Positions 24,701 to 36,700 of a DNA stretch of 64,000 nt are shown piece after piece. The position numbers were made by a program, and so were the translations under genes. Source of the DNA: Asterias rubens (lineage: Eukaryota > Echinodermata > Asteroidea > Forcipulatida > Asteriidae); the NCBI RefSeq assembly GCF_902459465.1, contig NC_047080.1, positions 10,328,866 through 10,392,865 of the forward strand. The letters are read 5' to 3'. The notes under the pieces were generated by a model. The model did no database searches, was not told the origin of the DNA, and saw nothing but the letters and a program-made list of their open reading frames with translations. Positions within the stretch are counted from its first letter, which is position 1. The number at the start of each line of letters is the position of its first letter.

Positions 24701-27700
24701 GTAACTTTATTTGCCTACTATTATACTGGTTGTGATTGCTACCATTAATGAGTGCATCAGAAAGATACCTTTATGACAATAATACATGTTTAAAATCAGG
24801 GCTACTAAAACTTCCTGGGTGCAAGGTTAACCCTAAGTTTATTAGCCCGGTTGGCTACTTAACAAAAAGCTTATTCAGAAAATAAGAGCAATACCTGTTA
24901 AGATTTTTTCTTTCTGTTTTTTTTTCTTAATTCAAGAGGATTATACACGAAGATTAAAGCCATTGGACACTTTCGGTGAACAGTATTGTCCAAGGCCCAC
25001 ACTTTGTGTATCACAACTTCTATATAAAATTACAAACCTGTGAAAATTTAGGCTCAATCGGTCGTCGGAGTCGGGAGAAAATAACAAGAAAACTCACCCT
25101 CGGTTTTGGCACGTTTCGCCGTGTCATGACATGTGTTAAAAATAAATCCGTCATTCTCGATATCGAGAATTTATATTGTTTTAATGTTTTCTCAAAAAGT
25201 AAAACATTTCATGGAATAATATTTCAAAAGAAGTCTTTCACCATTACCTTCTGTGAAGTAATTTGTAAATCTGTGAACTTTAAATAAAAATCTGTACCCA
25301 AAGTGTCCAATGGCTTTCAGGGCAAAAATAAAGGCCAAATAACAAATATTTAAAAAAATTAAAAATATCCAGATATGTTTTCCTCATTAGCTCGAGATTG
25401 CAAAAGAAAACATTAATGATCCTCAGTTTGGTCGAAAGTACACGCAATCTTAAATTATTTTTGTCTGAACTAATATACACAGAGTTGGCCGAGTTTACAA
25501 GTTACAAACGCACATAAATAAAAATAGTAGGCGAGATGGCCTTATCTTTTGATCCAAACAGGATCTTCGTTGGAGGCAAACAAAAAAACATATCCATTTA
25601 TAGCAAAAAGAAGATCAAAGAATTGAGTGAAGGTATCGAGAAATAGGGCGGAAAAAATTATAGCCAATCAAAGTTATTTATTTACAGACAATGAGGTGGC
25701 AAAGAGTAAAGTAATGAGGACAAAGGATGGCCAGAGTATAGAAGGATGGATTATTGGACCATCAAAGTGGCTCCATGGAAACCGGTGAGGCTCAATGTCT
25801 TGTTTTTTATTTATTTGCAGAGGGGCAAAAGCAACACCGCCAGCCCCAATAATAATACTGGCGTGTCATAGCCGAGCGGTTAAGAGCACCCGATTCAAGC
25901 TCTGGTGTTTGATCAGCAGAGTGTGGGTTCGAATCCCGGGTCGTGACACTTGCTGCGTAAAATTAGGGAGGTAGTGCTTTTCTGCTCTACCGGCTAGGCT
26001 TCGGACTGATGATACCCAAGCCTACATCCGTATGGACTGTAAAAGGGGTAACCCTGTTTCAGCCCTAGGAGTAGGTGGCAACGGCCTCTGGACAAAAATA
26101 ATTGTAGCCCACACCTTGAAGTGGCCTTCAGGCCTTGTGTGTCTGGCGACTTGCATAATAAATAAAAAAAGTAATAAAAAAATAGTAAAAAAAATGTCCG
26201 TCACTCAGTGACTCTCAAAACTCTTCAAATCTTTGTCTTTTTCTAAAAACTGCTACAAGTATTGTTTGCTCCTGACAATCGTTTAAATTGCAATTTTTCT
26301 TTTTTTATATACAAGTATTTTTTTTTCAATATTTACTTGTGAATAAAATGAAATGAAAAAAACATTTAGTATTTTTCCTTTAAAGGAACATTACAGAATT
26401 GGTTTTGCTAACAAAACAGTTGCTGGCAGTGTAAGCACTACATACGTAGGCTTACACAAACTGACAAACCTGTACAGTGTACAGTATACAAGTTTGAGAT
26501 TGATCGGCCATCCGGGTCACAAAAACATGGTGAAAAACCGATAACACATTTTGCATGACATCCATGCAAAATAAAAATGAATAAAACGCTCACTGAGCGA
26601 TAAACTCCAAACGCGAAACTAGATTGTTTATTTCTCATTAAATATGAATTTTCAGACAAAAATATTTCAAGGGGATGTTTTCTACTATCATCATCATTAG
26701 ACCGTGTTTTATGTAAATCTGTGTTCTTCACGGTTTTTTTTCTTACCAACTCTGTAACGTTCCTTTAAGGTATTGTGCAGCTACATTTTGAAATATGAGA
26801 CCAATTTTCCTAACGAGCCAATTCCCCTGCCTACAGGGGATTTGGTCTCTCCCCCAGGGGATTTGGTGTCTCCCCCTACAGGTCTCATACTTCAAAACGT
26901 AGTGTTCCCTTTTCTGTTTTGTTCTCGATTTCCACAAGAAAGAGAAAAAATGAAATGTCAGTCTTAGAGCTACATTTCTCTTACCATGAGTTGCTTGTAT
27001 TTGGGTCTCTGAGAGCAGTCCTTCGTCAAACTGTCAAAACAAACAAATAGAAACCAAGATAAGAAGAATGCAAGAGGGTTTGCCCTGACACCATGAAGTT
27101 AAAGGCAGGGTGTACTTTAGATAACCAATCCACAATTTAATGAGTATGAATGTTAGGGAATTTGTTTCAGATACACATGTGTTGATGTGAGATACAGTTT
27201 CTGAGACAATAACATGTTTCAACGGCCTTTTTGCAAGTTCAACATCTAAATTAATCTATATTGTTGCGGTACCGTGCAGGCCTGTATGCTTACGGGCAAG
27301 GGCACCAAGGCGGTTTAGGTTACAAATTTCAACTGGAGCTTTTCAAGGACACCAAGGCAATGACCAGGGGCATGGGGGCAGTCGCCTTCGTTGCCTCCGT
27401 GAAGAATCAGGCCTGACAATGATTTCTTTTCACAGACTTTTGCAGGAAAGTACCGAGTATACAGTGCGAACACTCATCGGAGGGTAAAACCAAATTTATT
27501 AAGGTTGTTTACTTACCAACACTGGACAAAAGCATGAAAGTCGACAGAGAACCCTCGTTTAGGTGGAAGTCTGGGAGGTTCCTCGGATAGGACTCTTGCA
27601 AGCACTTCAAAGTCATTGTTACAATTCTTGTATGGAAACTCCCCTGTAGCTAACTCCACCTAAAAGCAGCAAAGCAAATATTTGTGTAACGAGAAGTTTC

Positions 27701-30700
27701 AAACAATGTAAATTTATATTCTGAATCTGAATTATATTGTCGGTTACATGTATTGGGGTGTCGTGGCCGAGTGGATAAGAGCACTGAAAACTCAAGTTCT
27801 GGACTGTTTCTGTTCAGCAGAGTGTGGGTTCGAATCCCAGTCATGACACTTGTGTCCTTGACGTCATGGCTGTTTTCGCAGCGAATGTTTCCCAGGACAT
27901 GAGCACATTTCAACTGCAATGAGAATTATTTGTTGCAAAATTCAGCAGGGACGCTAAACAATTTTATTTTTATTTGGAAGTACATGTAAATGCCACACAA
28001 AACCGTTTCTAAACAGTCAGTGTGTATGTGCAGGTCTTGAACTTAAAGGGGCACAGCAATTTATAACTCGAAAGGGGCACTATGAATGTAAATTTGTACA
28101 GAAACCTTGCACCAGGGCCCAATTTCATAGAGCTGCTAAGCACAAAAATTTGCTAAGCATGAAATTTCTCCCTTGATAAAAATAGGATTACCAACCAAAT
28201 TTCCAATTGTTGCATATTGCTTGTTACTGATATTCAGCTGTTGTTTGCTCATCCTGAAAATCATGTGGAAATTTGGTTGGTAATTCTGTTTTTATCGAAG
28301 CAGAAATTTCATGTTAAGCAAATTTTTGTGCTAAGCAGCTCTATGAAATTGGGCCCAGGAAACCCAGCAAAAGCACAGGGCACCTCGGCCAGGCTGCCAA
28401 CATTTTCATCTTGCAGTCAGGGAAATATTTAGAATTACATTCAACATAATGATGAAATAATTTCCACAATCGGGGAAATTTTCAAATTTGTCAATCAGAC
28501 TAATGGACAATTTTGTTCATTTTCAGGGAACTTTCTGCAGAATCAAGGAGAGTTTGCAGCTCTCCCACAACATTTGCTGTGGGTGCCGTGGGTAATTTTT
28601 GAGCGAGTAATGAACTACACAACATGAACAACACTCTGTCTGCACCATAGAAATAGAACCCGGAGAACGCTGACTGCTCGGCCACCCTCTGTGTCTTCTG
28701 TGGACACGGCGTATGGAAAAACTATCATTGCGTGAGACGCGTGTATGGCAAAATGGCAAGATGTCAGCGCACATATAGACCGTTTCTAGTGTTTTCATTG
28801 GTCAATGATGATGTCATTGTATGGCAAAATTGATTGGCAAATATTTTGCCATACACGCGTTACAAAAATGGCGTATGAGCGTCCATAAAAATGGTCTCAC
28901 AACTAAATCGCACGCAAAATGAGACACTCAGCGTTCTCCGGGTTCTATTTCTATGGTCTACACAGTGTTTGCATACAAGACATACATGTACTGTATAGCA
29001 TTAATTTACTATCGGGAGAGCGAAAGAGAAATTATGACTGAACGGTCGTTGACCAACTTAGCCTAAGGGCAGAGGAAGACGATGTGGCGACTAATATGCA
29101 CAGAAACTACATCCTGGTTTACCATATGGGCATAACGATGCATTTAAAACACTCATTTTTACAGTTGACCCTTAGGCATTTAAAGTTGCCTTGTTTGTAC
29201 CATGTTCTACATCTACATGCTCCAGGTTTTAGCCAAATTAAATTTTGCAGGAAATCTAAAAACTTGATGTCCAAAATTCTTCACCTACACATTGTACGAT
29301 ACAAAAAACAGTGTGTCCAATATTAAAACAGCATGTCCAATATTAAAACAGGGTAAATCCAACTTTAAAACAGGGTATCCAACTTTAAAACAGGGTGTCC
29401 AAATTTAAAACAGGGTGTCTAACTTTAAAATAGGGTGTCCAAATTTAAAACAGGGTGTCCAATGTTAAAACAGAGTATCCAATATTAAAACAGGATGTCC
29501 AACTTTAAAACAGTGTGTCCAATATTAAACAGGGTGTCACCTATTAAAACAGTGTGTCCAATATTAAAACAGGGTGTCCACTATTAAAACAGTGTGCCCA
29601 CTATTAAAACAGGGTGTCCAATATTTCTGTTTACAATTCCAGGGGTCTATAACTTGCATACTCGCACTACATGTTCTTGGTTTTTGGTGTTTATTTATTG
29701 AACTCCCTATGTGTTTATTAATTTTGCTCTTGAATCAATTAAGTTCAGGGTTTGGCAAAAACAATTTTTTTTACGAATTCCAGACGTCACTTGGTTATCT
29801 TGAAAAAATAATTGGAAATTCTGGGAAGCTGTTTGTTCGTGAGCTAAACACAAGGGACGAACACATCCTTCTTAAAGAGACTCTAAACGTCCCCGTTGAA
29901 CATAGAGACAGTTATGAGTGGCGTTTTTTAATTTTTTTTATTGAGTAAAAATGCACTTACCAGGGAGATGCCCAGACTCCAAACATCTGCTCTGACGTCG
30001 TAGTCGGGATTGTTGGGATCGGGTGGGTCAATTCTCTCCGGCTGTAGGGAGGGAACGAGAAGACAAGTTAGTCACCAATAAAGCTGTAGATGTTATTTTT
30101 GCATTTGGGCTAAAGAATATTTAGCTGTTACAGGTATTGTTTCTGTCAAGATTTTTATTTTTTTTCTTATTTTTTGTTTCCGCCTAAAACCCATAGCAAT
30201 TGCACACGTCTTTTTCTTTAAATCTAATCTCCTAGACCATAATTTCAAAAGAGTGAAATCATATACCAAATTGAAGCTTAGAACATAAGCTTTACTCTAA
30301 ATGTAAACAAAATTAAAAATCTTAATTAATTAGCCACGTAATCTTCATTTGAATATAACTGGATGCAGTCGCTCCATGTTATTGTTAAATATTCTCTTTG
30401 GTAAATGCCATACAGTATGTACCTATCATGAGTTGTGACTTCTTGAGATGAGTCTACGCATTTGAATATAACTGGATGCAGTCGCTTCCATGTTATTAAT
30501 ATAAACCACAAGGGAAACTGACTGGGTAAATTTTGAAATGATTTTGGGGGTTGAACAAAGAATTGACTAGAGTGGAATTCAAACCAACGACCTCCGGATT
30601 AAAGTGCCGGCGCTCTACCAACTGAGCTATCTAGCCCTATATTGGCGGTGTCCCAATTTTGTCAATATCTTTGTTCGGGGTGCCAGTCAGAAGCCATTCA

Positions 30701-33700
30701 ACCGTTAACTGCCGAGTAGCCAGGGATCACACCCAAATTACGATACAACCTGGGAAGCGGCAGCCAGGGGATCACCTTAAGGGGATGCGACTTTTTGTTT
30801 CAGATATCAATATAAACCACAAGGGAAACTGACTGAGTTATATTGGAAGCTTTCAGATGCTTGATTTTGAGGTCTCGAAATCGAATTCGTTGAAAATTAC
30901 TTCTTTCTCGAAAACTACGTTAATTCAGAGGGAGCCGTTTCTCACAATGTTTTGTACCATCACTTTCTCCCCATTACATGTTACCAATACCAAGTAAGGT
31001 TTTCTGCTAATAATTATTTTGAGTAATTACCAATAGTGTCCACTGCATTTTAAAGCGGTTGAATAATTTAGGGTTGAACAAAGAAAGTTTTACTTGAGCG
31101 AATTTGGACCAACAACCACAGGATGAATGTATCGGGGCTTTACCCACGAACAGGGATGTTGACAAAATGGGGAGACTGCAAACAAAAGGCTGGATAGCTC
31201 AGTTGGTAGAGCACCGGTACATTATTCCAGAGGTCGTTGGTTCAAACACTGCTCTAGTCAATGTGTCTTCGTTCATTGCACCCCAAATTTAAAACTACAA
31301 TTCAGGAGGTTTCCAGCACAAAAATGTTAATTCTTAATGTAATCACTCCCTGTCTAGCGCAGTCTAGACAAATACAGAATGAAGAAGTCATTTCAAACCT
31401 TCTGCCAAGGCTGAGACTGGAGTACAAATTAATTTGACAATTGTTCACTTAAGCGCTGGTATGAACTTCTCTAAATGGTACTCCACGCAGGTGCTACCGA
31501 CCCATAAATACCAATTAATCGAATCGCAAGGTGACAAGGCAAAAGGTCGGGGCAATGTCTCCCACGTTACGACGTCCGTCCGAGCGTCGCCCGGAATATC
31601 TCACACCCGCCATCCCATAAACACATTAACATCAATCTGTCCATCGATTCATTAGTTACGCAATCAATCAACGTTTACAAAACAAAACAGCGCAGGCAAT
31701 GAACTTAAAGGAACATTACAGAATTTGTAAGAATAAAAAAATCAGCTGAGATCACAGATTTACAGCAAACTTACATGGTCTAATGATGATAGAAAACATC
31801 CCTTTAAATATTTCTGTCTGAAATGTCATATTTGATGAGAAATAAATAAAACTAATTTCCCATTTGGAGTTTATCGCTCAGTGAGCGTTCTATTCAATTC
31901 TTTTTAATCAACGTCATGCAAAATGTTTTATTGGTTTTTCACTATTTTCTCGTGATCCAGATGGTCGATCGATCTCAAACTTCTACAGGTTTGTCAGTTT
32001 ATATATATTTATAAGCACTTTATGTAATCCACCATAGCCCCATATGGTAGATTACATAGAGTGCTTATAGTGCAAGCAACTGTTTCGTTAGCAAAACCCT
32101 ATTCAGTAATGTTCCTTAAAGGGTGATTTGGAGTTAGCTGGCGCGCACACATGTGCAGTGGCGGACGCAGAGAGGTTCTAAATCAATTCGCGATCAAAGG
32201 ACCAGATGGGGATAAGACGTGGGAGAGGACGTCAACTTGTCAGCGGGGCAATTATAAGGCACCTGTTTGACTGAAAATAGGAGCGGGATGACGACAGACG
32301 TGGACGAGACTGATTTAATAATCATCACTGTCATATTTTGTTAAAGACGCGATGAAGTTTAGGCATGATGTAATTATCAGTACGTAATTAGATATTTACA
32401 CTGAGTGGGACCCAATTTCATAGAGCTGCTTAAAGGCAATATGTACATTTGGTTTTATAACCATTGATTGTTTTAACCCTTAATAAATGTAGATGTATAC
32501 CAAAAACTAACATGAACAAAATTTCATATTTTTGAGATTCATCTCAAATCCGGAGTAAAAATATCCAGATAGGAAATTAATCCCTTATGGGAATATACAA
32601 TCAGGCCTGTATGCTTCATTTTTGAAAGGGCAAGGGCACCAAGGCATTTTCTCTTTGGCAAAGGGCACCCTATGCTGAAATTGTAAATTTCTAATGGAAC
32701 ATTTCAAGGGCACCAAGGCAATGGCAAGGGGCAATGGAGCAATCGCCTCCGTTGCCTCCGTGAAGTATCAGGCCTGTACAATCTGAGAAACATAATTACT
32801 CAATGCATCTGAAAGCACACCATTCTATGCAACGATGGTGTTTTTTTCTCTTTTCTATTATTCTCTTGCAGCTTCGATGACCAATTGAGCCAGAATTTCC
32901 AGAGGTTTGTTATTTTATTTTATGCATAAAATATGTTGGGATACACAAAGTGAGGATACTGGTCTTCGACAAATTTTACCAAAGTATTACCCAGCGCCGT
33001 AGCCCCTGCCTTTCATCAAATGAAAAGTGTTGATACGCATTCAGAGTATTACAGGCCTTGAATTCCATCTTTGAAAAGGTAATTGACCCTGGTAAAACTT
33101 GACCCTTCGTTGCCCCTGGTCTTGGCCTTGGTGCCCCTTCAAAAGTTTCCAATTGACTTCAAGACATTTCCAATGGAAGTGCCCTTTTCAAAATGAATTG
33201 GCCTTGCCCATATCAAAGGTGTTGATACGCATTCATACAGTATTACAGGCCTTGAATTTCATCTTTGAGAAGGTAATTGACCATTTTCATTTTGCAAAGG
33301 GCACTTCTACGGAAAATCCGAAAAAGACCAGGGGCAATGTAGGCCATTGCCTGTCGACCTGCCTGAAATGCCAGGCCTTTTATTATACAAATTGTACGCA
33401 CAAACTTTTTGAGTTTGCACTGAGCTTGCGCGAAGGGGAAATTAAAGAGAAAATTCATTAAATATTTTTGATGAGAATGTTTCTCCGTGCGCTCGGTGCT
33501 CATAACAAAAATCTAATTGATTTATGGAGGTGCATGCACTGTGCTTGAATTGACAGATGTGTGAGATTTTTGATGGATTGTTTTCTATTATTATCATGAT
33601 AAAAAAAAAAAGTTAATAAGTTGTGGAATATCCCTTAAAATGACTTGTTTTGCCAAGTAAAAAAAATTGTAATTTGAAATGAAAAAGATAAAAATAAATT

Positions 33701-36700
33701 CATCTCCCAGGCCTGGAACTACGCTGTTCATGCAGGCCGCGGAGGGCGGCAATGGCCTTCGTTGCCCCTTGGTGCCCCTTCAAAAGTTTCCAATTGACTT
33801 CAAGATATTTCCAATGGAAGTGCCCTTGTCAAAATGAAACTGGGCTTGCCCTTATCAAAGATGAAATTCCAGGCGTGAACCTTTTAAACTTTGCATGACT
33901 CCGTGTTAATCCGGTGTTATATCAGGTTTCAATAGCAAGCTAACCTTGGAAATATTCTAAATAATTTCCCAATCAAATGTCAATACCCGTGAATAAATAA
34001 AAAACAACAATTCCCACGTCGCGTTCAGGTTTGAAGGTCTCATAAATAAAGCATTTTGTATATATATTTATTGGTTTGATGACAAAAGACCTTTTTTTAG
34101 AAATCTCTAGATTTGGTTATAAAAGGAAGTTGCACTCGGGCCCGATACTGTAACAAAGATGATTGCCTTGATGCCCCCTGGGCATTGCCTTAGATCCCTT
34201 AAAATGCTTTGACAGTACAAATTTACACTCTCCCTATAGGGTGCACTTTACAAGGAGAAAAAACCTTGCCCTTTCAAAAACGACAGGCCTGCACAGGGCT
34301 GCAATGGTTACAAAGCCTGTAGAACTGTGAAACCGATATTGTAAAACTCAGCTAAGCAACATTTGTAGGCCTATAGGGCCCAATAGGAGACTTTCCAACG
34401 CTAGGTGGCAGCAGACATACCGGGTAAGTTTCCATTGTTTACGTAGTTCTGAACATGCGCATAATTCTGAGAACAATGGATTTACCCGGTAAGTCTGCTG
34501 CCCTCTATCGTCCCAGAAAGTCTCCCATTTCATAGCACTGCTTAGCGGCCGATTTTGTGCTTACTTCGAGTTTCTATTTCATAGCCCTGCTAACGGTAAG
34601 CGCTGCTTCCAGTGCTTACAATGTAAATCCGCAGAAAACATGCAGTAAACACGCAATATGGCCGCCCAATTTTTCTGCAAACCTGTAAAATACGCTAAGG
34701 CTTAAGCAAACTTTATTGCTACAGTAAGCACGCAAATTTGCTTACCGTTAAGCAGCGCTATGAAATTGGGCCCAGGTTGCTTTAATGTAGCTGCGATGCT
34801 CCATACATCGGCAATACACAAAACAAAAATTTGCTGCATGATGTAAACACAATGTTATAAATCAGAGAGTTTCAGACTGCTATCCATGTTGTTCACTTGG
34901 GGAGTTTCAACAAAAATTTTTCTTCAGACTACAAAAATTGGTTTAATGTTGATGAGTGTACATTATTATTTCGTTTAATATACATCCATTTAAAATCATA
35001 TATAAGAAAAGAACTGTCGATGAAAAACACAAAAATTCAAAACTTGTTGATAACCAGCAATGGTAGTTTGTTATCTGTTTAAATATTTGTTTGTGCATGG
35101 TATGGCCATCTACAAATTGTTTTAAGTATTGATGGTGTACTTATGTACATCAAACTATTGGGGGAGCTGTTTATACCCGACAATGGGCTGCACTCCATTA
35201 TGGTTCAATTCTAGTTTGACTGTTTTAATAAGGGAATAAAAGTGAAGCGTCGAGTTCTTAAACAGCCGTTTAAAACCGGCAGGGTTTTAAACGGATGTTT
35301 AAAAACGAGTCACTACTCTTTTTATTCCCATTCATATATGCCCTTTTGTTAAAAAACGTTAAAGCCATTGGACCCTTTCGGTACAGAAAAAAAAAGATTT
35401 TCAAATAATTTACAGGGTTTACAGAAGGTAATGGTGAAAGACTTCTCTTGAAATAATAGTCCATGAAATGCTTTACTTTTTGAGAAAACGGTAAAACAAT
35501 ATAAATTCTCGTTAGCGAGAATTACGGATTTGTTATAAACACATGTCATGACACGGCGAAACGCGCGAAAACAGGAGTTGGTTTTCCCGTTATTTTCTCC
35601 CAACTCCGATGTCCGATTGAGCCTAAATTTCCACAGGATTGTTATTTTATATATAAGTTGTGATACACGAAGTGTGGGACTTGGACAATACTGTTTACCG
35701 AAAGTGTATAATGGCTTTAAACAAATTACAATTATAGACACTTTAACAACTGAAAATTTGAGGTTTGAAAAAAAAAAGTCAACAACTTTGTGAAGAATCT
35801 GTTTCATGCACATGGGTTGTTTGTACGCGCGCTCGTTTAAAAAAAAAAATTACGTGCGCGTTCTTACATATACTAGGCGCTATATAGCTATGAATTGCGT
35901 TCCGCGTGATAATCTTGTGCGCGAGTGTCCGACATGCGGAAGCCAGCCGGTCTTTAACAGCTTCAGCTGTGTCTTTATCAACCGTTTAAACACCCCCACG
36001 TGACGCGCTCTCCACCAATAGGAGTAGAGAAACTGTCTGGGGTATTTATGCATAAAGATTTATGTCCAGAATGAAACTATGGAATGTTCCTTGTGTGGAA
36101 TCATTTCAGTGGTTTTCATTTCATTTTTGTTTAATCCAATTTCTTATTTTATTTTTACAGTTTTTTGTCTGTAGTGTGTGTTTAACCTTTTTGAGACCAT
36201 TAATGTATGTATTTCCCATTACCATACATGTACGGCCAGATGGCTGATCTTAATGATTTATTGCCCCGTTATTTTTAGGAAAAATCTTTCACAAATTATT
36301 GAGAAACACAAAATGTGGTTTTCTACTAGAATTGTTGATTAAATGAAAACAAGGAAACATCGGAAAATGTAAATTCGGTTATGACACTCTTGTTTGAGCG
36401 GAAATAAATGCTGCCATTTAACTGCAGTCACTACGGACAATTTGGTACAATATTGTTATTATTTCACTCTATTTTATTTATTTATGTATTTTTTACTTTG
36501 TTTTTTTTTTCGGGGGGGGGGGGGGGGCCATTTGATGTCAGTGCCAATTGACATGGTTAACATTATGGTGCTATCGCAAACCTCACCTTAAAGCAAAAAA
36601 AAAGACACAAAAGAAGAAAAGAGATTCTGACTCACCGCCATGTAGGCCACACAGCCAGCACTCCTTGTTCTTGCCTTGGAGTCGACCAGTCTACCGCTGA

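Noticed and set aside
25857..25950. Functional tRNA-Leu gene
   Set aside because: Boxes A and B are present but arms mispair, several worn copies exist, and each continues into a SINE body.
29305..29627. CRISPR-like array
   Set aside because: Regular 19-bp units have no spacers; it is a simple minisatellite in a eukaryotic intron.
30570..30640. Functional tRNA-Lys(TTT) gene on minus
   Set aside because: The anticodon arm looks right, but the acceptor stem does not pair and the sequence is embedded in a repeat with other copies.
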